A DNA stretch of 64,000 bases. It comes from Endozoicomonas sp965232255. Lineage in GTDB: Bacteria > Pseudomonadota > Gammaproteobacteria > Pseudomonadales > Endozoicomonadaceae. The stretch spans positions 3,720,001 to 3,784,000 of the forward strand of contig OZ246962.1 of the NCBI GenBank assembly GCA_965232255.1. Direction: 5' to 3'. Both the position numbers and the translations under genes were made by a program. This document shows, piece after piece, positions 56,268 through 64,000 of the stretch (position 1 is its first letter; every line of letters begins with the position of its first letter). The notes beneath the pieces were generated by a model. That model was not told the DNA's origin, did not search any database, and was given only the letters and a program-made list of their open reading frames with translations.

Positions 56268-58301
56268 ATGAATGTCAGAGTGTTATCTTTTTTGCCGTCT
56301 TTTTTTTCCGTCAACACAGTGGTTGCTTTTTTGCTGACGGCTCAGATGTCCGCCCACGCCGTCAGCGCCAACTTACCTTCCAGCAATAACACGGCAGCAT
56401 TGCCCGACAGCCAGCTCTGGACGCTGAACCAGCAAAATGCTGATATTCGTGAATTTATTACCCAGGTCGCCAAAATCACCGGAGAGACGTTCGTCATCGA
56501 TCCGCGTATTAAAAGTGGCAATACGGTTACAGTTATCTCCAGCAAACCGCTGAATCGCGATGAAGTTTACGATGTGTTTCTCGAAGTGCTCGCCGCCAAT
56601 AGCTATACCGTAATCCCCAAAGCTGGCGGTCGCATCATCAATGTGATGCCCAACACCACCGCGAAAACCAGCAGCCCCGGCAGTGAAGGTAAACCTCTTG
56701 ATGGCGTGATGACCACCCAGGTTCTGGAGCTGCACAGTGTCTCCGCCGTTGAGGTGATTCCGATTATCCGCCCGCTGATTGCCCAGTACGGTCACGCAGC
56801 TGCCTCAGCCTCCAGTAATGCCGTGATCATCAGTGACCTTGCCGATAACGTTGAGCGCATTGCCAAACTGGTACGTGAGCTTGATGACGCCGGAAACAAT
56901 GATTACGAGGTGGTACAGCTGAAGCACGCCTGGGTAGGCGATGTGGCCAAAATCATCTCCGACACATTGATCACAGCCAAAGGGCAACTACCCAGTGGCC
57001 TGCAAGTGATTGCCGATGAGCGCAGTAATCGCCTGGTGGTCAAGGGCAATGCCAGCAAACGGGCAAGAGTTAGAAAGTTGGCTGACACACTGGATAAAGA
57101 AGGCATTCGCAAATCAACGACCAAGGTGATGTTCCTGAGTTTTGCCGACGCTAAAAATATTGCCGAGATTCTCTCAGAAGCCTCTGGCATTATTCAGGAC
57201 AGCCAGAGCAGCGCTGCGCCCTCTCCTGCTGCGGTTCCACCTGCGCCCACACCAGCAACCAGCCAACCGCCATCACGCACCGCCGGCACCAAATCAGGTA
57301 TTAAAAGCTATCCAGCTGTAGCGACCTCGTTCGTCAAGGCGGATGAGACGCAAAATGCCCTGGTCATGATTGCTAATCCCGAAACCTTGCAGGAGATGGA
57401 AAAAATTGTCCGCCAGCTCGATGTCCCACGGGCCCAGGTATTACTTGAAGCAGTCATTGTCGAAGTGTCTGGCGGCATTAACGATGCTCTGGGTATCCAA
57501 TGGGGAATTGATGGCACCCATACTATTCGTGATTCGGCGTCCTCCACTCTCAGCAGCGTAACCGGCAAGATATGGAACAATGCCAACATAGCCCTGGGCT
57601 CAATCGCATTACGAGCGGATAACTTTGGTGTTCTTGTGGGAGCACTCAGCTCGCGCTCCAACAACAATATTCTCTCAACGCCCAGCATGTTGACGCTGGA
57701 TAACGAAGAAGCTGAATTGATTATTGGCAAAAATATTCCCATTACTACTGGCTCGTACCAGACGTCGTCCAGTGGTTCGAGCAATAACCCCTTCACCACC
57801 ACTGAGCGTAAAGATGTAGGCCTGAAGCTGAAAATAACGCCGCACATCAACGAGGGTAATAGTCTGAGGTTAATGCTGGAACAGGAAGTCTCTTCGCTGG
57901 ATGTAAGTACCAGTAAAGACATTCTCGGTGAAAACAGCGGCGATCTGCTGTTCAATACCCGCAGCCTGAAAACTGCGGTGTTGGTGGACGATGGCCAGAC
58001 CATTGTTATTGGCGGATTGATTGAAGATATCCGATCGAAAAGTCGGAAAAAGGTACCGCTACTTGGCGATATCCCCATTGTTGGCAACCTTTTTCGCTAC
58101 CATCAGACAGGCGATGAAAAGAAGAACCTGATGCTATTTATCCGCCCGACCATCATGCGTAATTCTGAAACGCTGGTAAAAGCCACCCAGGATCGCTATA
58201 CCAAGCTTAAACTGATCGACGGCGGCAGTCGGTCCATTAACTTGCCGGACCGACCTGAGAGCCTGTTCGAAACACCAACTTACGATTTGAGAACACCGTG
58301 A
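56268..58301 (+). CDS. gspD: Type II secretion secretin GspD
   Basis: 677 residues with a signal peptide ending near HAVSA. N0 domain (LNQQNADIREFITQVAKITG), N1-N3 ring domains (VLELHSVSAVEVIPIIRPLI and so on), a Ser/Pro-rich linker near 315-345, then the secretin domain with LSSRSNNNILSTPSMLTLDN, VGLKLKITPHINEGN and TAVLVDDGQTIVIGGLIED. It forms the outer-membrane channel. Its stop is one base from the end of the convergent prenyltransferase gene. Confidence 0.97.
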   Translation: MNVRVLSFLPSFFSVNTVVAFLLTAQMSAHAVSANLPSSNNTAALPDSQLWTLNQQNADIREFITQVAKITGETFVIDPRIKSGNTVTVISSKPLNRDEVYDVFLEVLAANSYTVIPKAGGRIINVMPNTTAKTSSPGSEGKPLDGVMTTQVLELHSVSAVEVIPIIRPLIAQYGHAAASASSNAVIISDLADNVERIAKLVRELDDAGNNDYEVVQLKHAWVGDVAKIISDTLITAKGQLPSGLQVIADERSNRLVVKGNASKRARVRKLADTLDKEGIRKSTTKVMFLSFADAKNIAEILSEASGIIQDSQSSAAPSPAAVPPAPTPATSQPPSRTAGTKSGIKSYPAVATSFVKADETQNALVMIANPETLQEMEKIVRQLDVPRAQVLLEAVIVEVSGGINDALGIQWGIDGTHTIRDSASSTLSSVTGKIWNNANIALGSIALRADNFGVLVGALSSRSNNNILSTPSMLTLDNEEAELIIGKNIPITTGSYQTSSSGSSNNPFTTTERKDVGLKLKITPHINEGNSLRLMLEQEVSSLDVSTSKDILGENSGDLLFNTRSLKTAVLVDDGQTIVIGGLIEDIRSKSRKKVPLLGDIPIVGNLFRYHQTGDEKKNLMLFIRPTIMRNSETLVKATQDRYTKLKLIDGGSRSINLPDRPESLFETPTYDLRTP

Positions 58302-58302
58302 T

Positions 58303-59175
58303 TCACAGCAGGACAGCGAGAATAAAACTGCCCCCGAACAGGACAAAAAATCGCCCTGTCAGCGGCGGCAAGCGTTGCTTGTCCGCCTTGTCATCACTGA
58401 GCAGCTTGAGGGGTGCAGCCACAAAGGGCAACGCCAATAACAGGTACCACGGGTTAGTCAAACTCCCGAACAAGTACAAACCAACACTGAAAGGAAATAC
58501 TATCAATAGCAGGCTACCGTACAGCCACTTTGCTCTCGACAAACCAATACGCACAGTCAGAGTACGGATATTATGATAAGCATCATCGTGATAATCGCGA
58601 ATTTCGTTGGCAAGAATCAATGCTGAAGACAGTATACTGACGGGAATGGATACCCAGACCGCCTCGTCACTCCAAGACCCCCCAACGGCGTAATAGGATC
58701 CCGTAACCATCAATATACCAGTGAACAAAAACACTGCTGGCACACCCAGACCACGCTCCTTGTAGTTTACCGGCTCACCAGTATAGCAATAGCCACCGAT
58801 CACGCCGACAATCCCCAGGACCAGCAACGGCCAGCCGACCTCTTTAACCAGCCACAATCCCATCAGGCATGCCAGCAAAGTCAGCACACCGGCCAGGCGA
58901 AAATTAAAGGTGATCCGGGCAATAACTTGCGTGGCCAATTCGCCAGGACGCTTACGCCAGAGAGCGATATCAGCACGGTCGTTGGCCAGATTGGTGGCTG
59001 CCTGTAGCAGCAATCCAGCCAGCACCACCAGTACGGCACGCAGCGCTCTGCCGTTGCCCTGATGGTAAGCCAGTGCAATGCCCAAGCTGCAAGTGACCAA
59101 CGCCACAGAGTAAGAGAAGGGTCTGAGGGCCCTGATTAGCCGATACTTGTCGGGATTCAAATCAAGTGCATCCAC
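58303..59175 (-). CDS. UbiA-superfamily prenyltransferase, MenA-like
   Basis: 290 residues from a GTG at 59175 with AGGAG eight bases upstream; the much longer open frame (to 59607) reads through sucD antisense and is rejected. About eight membrane helices. The two Asp-rich motifs are NLANDRADIALWRKR and ANEIRDYHDDAYHNI followed by RTLTVRIG, which fits 1,4-dihydroxy-2-naphthoate polyprenyltransferase (menaquinone synthesis) better than UbiA. No other men gene is in the window, so the acceptor is uncertain. Confidence 0.82.
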   Translation of the reverse strand: MDALDLNPDKYRLIRALRPFSYSVALVTCSLGIALAYHQGNGRALRAVLVVLAGLLLQAATNLANDRADIALWRKRPGELATQVIARITFNFRLAGVLTLLACLMGLWLVKEVGWPLLVLGIVGVIGGYCYTGEPVNYKERGLGVPAVFLFTGILMVTGSYYAVGGSWSDEAVWVSIPVSILSSALILANEIRDYHDDAYHNIRTLTVRIGLSRAKWLYGSLLLIVFPFSVGLYLFGSLTNPWYLLLALPFVAAPLKLLSDDKADKQRLPPLTGRFFVLFGGSFILAVLL

Positions 59176-59323
59176 TTGCAGACTCCTAAGCAAAATCCGG
59201 TAGATTATTGGATACTCATACGATCCGCTATAGCAGCAAACCGAGACAATATGCAAAAAGTAAGAAGTTGGTGGGGTAAGTTGCCCGAGGCGGTGGTTGA
59301 ACGTTGAGGAAAGGCAGGAAGGC

Positions 59324-59346
59324 GAGCAGCCCTGCACGGGCTGCTC
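59324..59346 (-). terminator. Hairpin after sucD
   Basis: GAGCAGCCC (59324-59332) and GGGCTGCTC (59338-59346) form a nine-base-pair stem with a five-base loop, 8 bases beyond the sucD stop on the minus strand. A weak T run follows. Confidence 0.6.
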
Positions 59347-59353
59347 CTGGTGT

Positions 59354-60226
59354 TTACCAGCCTGTGACTTCTTGCAGTGCTTCGCCAATCTGGGCAAGAC
59401 TGCGAACAGTTTTAACGCCAGCGGCTTCCAGCGCAGCAAACTTTTCCTCTGCTGTGCCCTTGCCACCGGCAATAATCGCCCCGGCATGTCCCATGCGTTT
59501 GCCAGGAGGCGCGGTAACGCCAGCAATGTAAGAAACCACCGGTTTGGTGACATACTCTTTGATAAAAGCTGCCGCCTCTTCTTCGGCGGAGCCGCCGATC
59601 TCACCAATCATCACAATGGCTTCGGTCTTATCGTCATCCTGGAACAACGCCAGAATATCAATAAAGTTGGCTCCCGGAATCGGATCACCACCAATGCCAA
59701 CGCAGGTGGATTGGCCAAAGCCATAATCGGTGGTCTGTTTGACCGCCTCGTAGGTCAGCGTACCGGAGCGCGAAACGATCCCCACTTTACCAGGCATATG
59801 GATATAACCTGGCATAATGCCGATTTTACACTCCCCCGGAGTAATGACGCCCGGACAGTTAGGACCAATCAGGCGCACGCCCAGCTCATCGCACTTAATC
59901 TTACACTGAAGCATGTCCAGCGTTGGCACCCCTTCGGTAATACAGACGATCAACTCAAGGCCGGCATGAGCCGCTTCCAGAATTGAGTCCTTGCAAAATG
60001 GGGCCGGCACGTAGATCACGGATGCCTCAGCGCCAGTGGCGTCCACCGCTTCAGCCACCGTATTGAATACCGGCAAACCCAAATGGGTTTGTCCGCCCTT
60101 GCCCGGCGTTACGCCACCCACCATTCGGGTACCATAGGCGATGGCCTGCTCGGAGTGAAAAGTTCCCTGGGCACCGGTAAAACCCTGGCAGATCACTTTA
60201 GTGTCTTTATTGATCAGAATGCTCAT
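59354..60226 (-). CDS. sucD: Succinyl-CoA synthetase alpha subunit
   Basis: 290 residues. The CoA-binding Rossmann domain starts at KVICQGFTGAQGTFHSEQAI, and the phosphohistidine lies in KRMGHAGAIIAGGKGTAEEK. With SucC it makes succinate and ATP (or GTP) from succinyl-CoA. It overlaps sucC by one base. Last gene of the sucB-lpd-sucC-sucD run. Confidence 0.97.
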   Translation of the reverse strand: MSILINKDTKVICQGFTGAQGTFHSEQAIAYGTRMVGGVTPGKGGQTHLGLPVFNTVAEAVDATGAEASVIYVPAPFCKDSILEAAHAGLELIVCITEGVPTLDMLQCKIKCDELGVRLIGPNCPGVITPGECKIGIMPGYIHMPGKVGIVSRSGTLTYEAVKQTTDYGFGQSTCVGIGGDPIPGANFIDILALFQDDDKTEAIVMIGEIGGSAEEEAAAFIKEYVTKPVVSYIAGVTAPPGKRMGHAGAIIAGGKGTAEEKFAALEAAGVKTVRSLAQIGEALQEVTGW

Positions 60227-61392
60227 TACTGGTCCCCCGCTGCGTTCACTACCTGCTGAGCCGCCTCGGTCAGACTGTTGGCTGCGATAATGTCCAGTCC
60301 GCTGTTGGCCAATATTTCTGCCCCAAGATCGGCATTATTGCCTTCCAGACGGACCACCACGGGTACCTCAACCCCCACCTCTCTGACGGCACCGATAATG
60401 CCCTCTGCAATCAGGTCACAGCGCACAATACCGCCAAAAATATTGACCAGAACCGCCCTCACGCTGTCATCAGACAAAATAATCTTGAACGCTTCAGTTA
60501 CTCGCTCTTTGGTAGCGCCACCACCTACATCGAGGAAGTTGGCCGGCGAGCCGCCATGCAACTTGACAATATCCATAGTGCCCATGGCCAGTCCGGCACC
60601 ATTGACCATACAGCCGATGTTGCCGTCCAGGGCAACATAATTAAGCTCCCACTGCGCGGCGTGGACTTCACGGGCATCTTCCTGGGAAGGGTCGTGCAGA
60701 GCCCTTAGCTCAGGCTGGCGATAGAGGGCATTGCTATCGATGTTGATCTTTGCGTCCAGACAGTGCAGGTCGCCGTCCTTGGTGATCACCAGTGGATTGA
60801 TCTCCAGCAGGGACAGGTCGCACTCTTGAAACAATTTGGCCAGGTTCAGGAAAATCTGGGTGAATTGCTTGATCTGTTTGCCTTCCAGACCCAGCTGAAA
60901 AGCCAGCTCACGGGCCTGATAAGGTTGTGCACCGGTCAGTGGATCGATGGTGGCCTTGAGAATTTTTTCCGGCGTCTGCTGGGCGACCTTTTCAATCTCT
61001 ACGCCACCTTCGGTGGAAGCCATAAAGACGATACGCTGACTGGCACGGTCTACAACCGCTCCCAGGTACAGTTCCTGTTCGATCCCGACACAACTCTCCA
61101 CCAGAATTTTACTGACTGGCTGACCGTTATCGTCGGTCTGGTAGGTCACCATATTTTTGCCCAGCCACTGTTGAGCAAAGGCACGGATTTCATCCTTGCT
61201 GGTCACCACCTGGACGCCGCCAGCCTTGCCGCGGCCACCGGCATGCACCTGGGCCTTGACTACCCAACGCTCACCACCAATTTCGTCGGCGCCGGCAGCA
61301 GCTTGCTCAGGAGTGTCGGCGGCAACACCGGGCGACACTGGCAAACCGTACTTGGCAAAGAGCTGCTTGCCCTGGTACTCGTGAAGATTCAT
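60226..61392 (-). CDS. sucC: Succinyl-CoA synthetase beta subunit
   Basis: 388 residues, the E. coli length. N-terminal ATP-grasp domain (MNLHEYQGKQLFAKYGLPVS, WVVKAQVHAGGRGKAGGV) and C-terminal domain with GNIGCMVNGAGLAMGTMDIV and FGGIVRCDLIAEGI. It binds nucleotide and succinate. It follows lpd after 109 bases. Confidence 0.97.
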   Translation of the reverse strand: MNLHEYQGKQLFAKYGLPVSPGVAADTPEQAAAGADEIGGERWVVKAQVHAGGRGKAGGVQVVTSKDEIRAFAQQWLGKNMVTYQTDDNGQPVSKILVESCVGIEQELYLGAVVDRASQRIVFMASTEGGVEIEKVAQQTPEKILKATIDPLTGAQPYQARELAFQLGLEGKQIKQFTQIFLNLAKLFQECDLSLLEINPLVITKDGDLHCLDAKINIDSNALYRQPELRALHDPSQEDAREVHAAQWELNYVALDGNIGCMVNGAGLAMGTMDIVKLHGGSPANFLDVGGGATKERVTEAFKIILSDDSVRAVLVNIFGGIVRCDLIAEGIIGAVREVGVEVPVVVRLEGNNADLGAEILANSGLDIIAANSLTEAAQQVVNAAGDQ

Positions 61393-61501
61393 TCTGACTT
61401 AGCCCTCATTATTTTTTCAGCATTGGTTTCTTGTCACGCCGCATCTCTGGCAACTCCGTCGGGAAAATTAGAGACAACTCCACCGTGACTCTCCCCCATC
61501 G

Positions 61502-62941
61502 TTAACGACGCTTGCGATTGGCAATGTGAATGGCATGGCCGTCCACGGCCAGTGCTGCCTCGTGCAGCGCCTCGCTTAACGTTGGATGGGAGAATATGGT
61601 CAGGGCAAGGTCTTCACTGCTGGCGGCAAATTCCATGGCGATTACACCCTGTTGCACGATCTCAGCGGCGCTTGGGCCTACCACCTGAACCCCCAGAATG
61701 CGATCACTGGCTTTGTCAGCAATCACCTTAACCATACCGTCGGTATCGTCGGCGGCCAGGGCACGACCACTGGCGGCAAATGGGAATATGCCCACTTTAT
61801 ACTCTTCGCCACTGGCTTTGACTGCCTCTTCGCTCTTGCCCACCCACGCCACTTCGGGATGGGTATAAATCACAGAAGGAATCAGGTCGTAATTCATTCC
61901 GGCGTTCTGGCCAGAAATAATCTCTGCCACCATGATGCCTTCTTCGCTGCCCTTATGGGCTAGCATCGGGCCACGAACCACGTCGCCGATGGCGTACACA
62001 CCCGGTACATCGGTGGCACAATGGTCATCAACAAAAATAAAACCACGCTCGTCCAGGTTAACACCGGAGTCAGGTGCCAGCAGATTTTCGGTGTTGGGGC
62101 GCCGGCCAACGGCAACGATCAGTTTGTCAAAGGTCAGTTTCTGCTCTTTGCCCTCAGCATCCTGATAGGTGACTTCAACTTCATTGCCTTTGATTTCTGA
62201 ACTCGTTACCCGAGCGCCAAGACGAATGTCCAACCCTTGCTTTCTAAAGATTTTCAGGGCTTCTTTAGCGATTTGCTGATCCGCCATGGGCAAGAAGGTC
62301 TCAAGTGCCTCAAGCATCACCACCTCGGCTCCAAGCCGCCCCCAGACACTGCCCAATTCCAGCCCGATAACACCGGCACCGATAATGCCCAGACGCTTGG
62401 GAACTTCCCGGAACTCTAGAGCACCGGTGGAATCCACAATTAGCCCTTTAGTCAGTGGTGCGGAGGGAATCTCAATGGGGCGCGAACCGGAGGCAAGCAC
62501 CACATTATCGGCAGTAATAATCTCCACAGAGCCATCGGCTTTGGTCAGTTCAACCCGTTTGTCGGCCAACAGTTTACCGGCGCCTGGCAGCAAGGTTACG
62601 CCGTTGGCTTTGAACAGACCGGCGACACCCGTGGTCAGCTGCTTAACAATGGCGTCTTTACGCGCCAGCATGGCCGGCACATCAATTGCCACGTCACTGA
62701 GCTTAATGCCGTGTTTGGCAAAGTTGTCTTTGGCTTCAATAAATTTATACGAGCTGTCCAACAGCGCCTTGGAAGGAATGCATCCCACATTCAGGCAAGT
62801 GCCCCCCAGTTTGGCGTTGCCCTGATCATCAGACCACTTTTCAATGCAGGCGGTTTTCAAACCCAACTGTGCCGCGCGAATGGCACAAACATAACCTGCC
62901 GGGCCAGCACCAATAACTACCACGTCGAACTGATTTGCCAT
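61502..62941 (-). CDS. lpd: Dihydrolipoamide dehydrogenase (E3)
   Basis: 479 residues from the ATG at 62941. FAD motif VVVIGAGPAGYVCAIRAAQ, redox disulfide GGTCLNVGCIPSK, NAD motif GIIGAGVIGLELGSVWGRLG, and the catalytic His-Glu in IFSHPTLSEALHE. It reoxidises the lipoyl groups of the 2-oxoglutarate dehydrogenase complex. Placement between sucB and sucC is as in Pseudomonas (lpdG). Confidence 0.97.
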   Translation of the reverse strand: MANQFDVVVIGAGPAGYVCAIRAAQLGLKTACIEKWSDDQGNAKLGGTCLNVGCIPSKALLDSSYKFIEAKDNFAKHGIKLSDVAIDVPAMLARKDAIVKQLTTGVAGLFKANGVTLLPGAGKLLADKRVELTKADGSVEIITADNVVLASGSRPIEIPSAPLTKGLIVDSTGALEFREVPKRLGIIGAGVIGLELGSVWGRLGAEVVMLEALETFLPMADQQIAKEALKIFRKQGLDIRLGARVTSSEIKGNEVEVTYQDAEGKEQKLTFDKLIVAVGRRPNTENLLAPDSGVNLDERGFIFVDDHCATDVPGVYAIGDVVRGPMLAHKGSEEGIMVAEIISGQNAGMNYDLIPSVIYTHPEVAWVGKSEEAVKASGEEYKVGIFPFAASGRALAADDTDGMVKVIADKASDRILGVQVVGPSAAEIVQQGVIAMEFAASSEDLALTIFSHPTLSEALHEAALAVDGHAIHIANRKRR

Positions 62942-63024
62942 AAATAAATTCCGCAACAATTGTTTTATAACGGGTCAACGGGTGCCGCGTTAGCAATTAA
63001 TACGTCACCCGATCAATACCGGAA

Positions 63025-64000
63025 TCAGACATCCAGCAACATTCTGGCCGGGTCCTCCAGCAACTCTTTGATGGTCACCAGGAAAGTGACTGCCTCCTTA
63101 CCATCAAGCAATCGGTGGTCGTAAGAGAGTGCAAGGTACATCATGGGTAGGATTTTCACCTTGCCATTGACTGCCATCGGTCGCTCCTGAATCTTGTGCA
63201 TGCCCAGAATGGCCGATTGCGGCGGATTCAGAATCGGTGTTGATAGCAATGAACCGAAGACACCACCATTGGAAATGGTGAAAGTACCACCGGTCATGTC
63301 ATCAATACCCAACTTGCCTTCAGAGGCTTTTTTACCAAAGTCCCGAATGGTCGCCTCAATCTCAGCCAGACTCATGCTGTCAGTGTTACGCAGCACTGGC
63401 ACCACCAGACCACGGTCGCTGGACACGGCCACGCCAATGTCCTGATAGCCATGGTAGACAATGTCGTTGCCATCGATGGACGCATTGACTATGGGGTGAC
63501 GACGCAGGGCTTCCACACAGGCTTTGACAAAAAACGACATAAAGCCCAGTCGGACACCGTGGCGTTTTTCGAACTGATCCTTGTAGCGGGTCCGCAAGTC
63601 CATAACCGGCTCCATGTTGACCTCGTTAAAGGTGGTCAACATGGCGGCATTCTGCTGGGCCTGCACCAGACGTTCAGCGACTTTGGCGCGCAGGCGCGTC
63701 ATGGGCACCCGTTTCTCAACTCGCTCGCCGACAAATGCTGCAGCAACCACGGGTTCTGGTCGCGCAGCTGCCGCTGGTGCGGCTTGGTCAGCCACATGAC
63801 GTACCACATCCTCCTTGGTGACTCGCCCTCCCCGCCCAGTACCAGCAATGGCTCCGTGCTCAATAGCGTTTTGATCCGCCATTCGCCGGGCTGCCGGGCT
63901 GAGAATCGGTTGTGCTGCCTCAGGGGTAGTTCTGGCCGGTGCTATCGATGCAGTCTCAGCAGCATTAGCCTGAGCGACAGCGCCTTCAGCAAACAGGCCA
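63025..64000 (-). CDS. sucB: Dihydrolipoamide succinyltransferase (E2 of 2-oxoglutarate dehydrogenase), C-terminal part
   Basis: The frame is open to the end of the window, so the lipoyl domain is cut off. Visible are an Ala/Pro-rich linker, the peripheral-subunit-binding domain (LSPAARRMADQN, AGTGRGGRVTKEDVVRHVAD) and the catalytic domain with VEKRVPMTRLRAKVAERLVQ and the active-site SYDHRLLDGKEAV at the end. An inner start at 63882 is not the true one. It transfers succinyl groups to CoA. lpd follows after 83 bases. Confidence 0.95.
   Translation of the reverse strand, partial: GLFAEGAVAQANAAETASIAPARTTPEAAQPILSPAARRMADQNAIEHGAIAGTGRGGRVTKEDVVRHVADQAAPAAAARPEPVVAAAFVGERVEKRVPMTRLRAKVAERLVQAQQNAAMLTTFNEVNMEPVMDLRTRYKDQFEKRHGVRLGFMSFFVKACVEALRRHPIVNASIDGNDIVYHGYQDIGVAVSSDRGLVVPVLRNTDSMSLAEIEATIRDFGKKASEGKLGIDDMTGGTFTISNGGVFGSLLSTPILNPPQSAILGMHKIQERPMAVNGKVKILPMMYLALSYDHRLLDGKEAVTFLVTIKELLEDPARMLLDV

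Noticed and set aside
58303..59607. Long 434-codon reading of the prenyltransferase
   Set aside because: Its first 144 codons lie antisense to the sucD end and its terminator; a GTG with AGGAG at 59175 gives the normal family length.

Overview
The window is a chromosomal stretch of a gammaproteobacterium, probably a marine Oceanospirillales-type organism. This is inferred from enterobacteria- and Pseudomonas-like gene orders (lpoA-yraN-diaA-dolP; pheS-pheT-ihfA-merR; sucB-lpd-sucC-sucD; a split xcp-like type II secretion locus). There is no rRNA; two tRNA genes lie near 47.4-47.6 kb.

Layout. 1-3 kb: cell-envelope cluster (LpoA, YraN, DiaA, DolP), then grcA and hdhA. 5-12 kb: a minus-strand translation/nucleoid block (pheS, pheT, ihfA, MerR-type regulator) divergent from thiS-thiG-thiH. 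12-23 kb: a proline-rich repeat protein of unknown role, an Smr protein, aspA, a FixJ-like response regulator followed by a degenerate receiver, sbcB, a YigZ protein, a PilZ protein, a coiled-coil membrane protein and sodB.

23-42 kb: a complete type I-F CRISPR-Cas locus. A 140-repeat array (plus four old repeats beyond a decayed IS3-family element) is read on the minus strand from a leader next to cas6f. The effector operon cas8f-cas5f-cas7f-cas6f is also on the minus strand, while cas1 and cas2-3 are on the plus strand. Between the two divergent operons is a one-spacer mini-CRISPR. Its 20-nt guide matches, next to a CC PAM, the region just upstream of the cas8f -35 element. The first 17 positions match except positions 6 and 12, the positions Cascade does not read. 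This looks like a CRISPR-derived RNA by which the Csy complex would repress its own operon, and it is the main discovery of the window. An unrecognised 688-residue protein follows cas2-3.

45-64 kb: a GNAT-like protein, a DUF523/DUF1722 protein, a hotdog thioesterase, tRNA-Asp and tRNA-Val, a type II secretion system split into gspE-M (minus) and gspC-D (plus), a MenA/UbiA-type prenyltransferase, and the sucB-lpd-sucC-sucD part of the TCA operon, cut by the window end.
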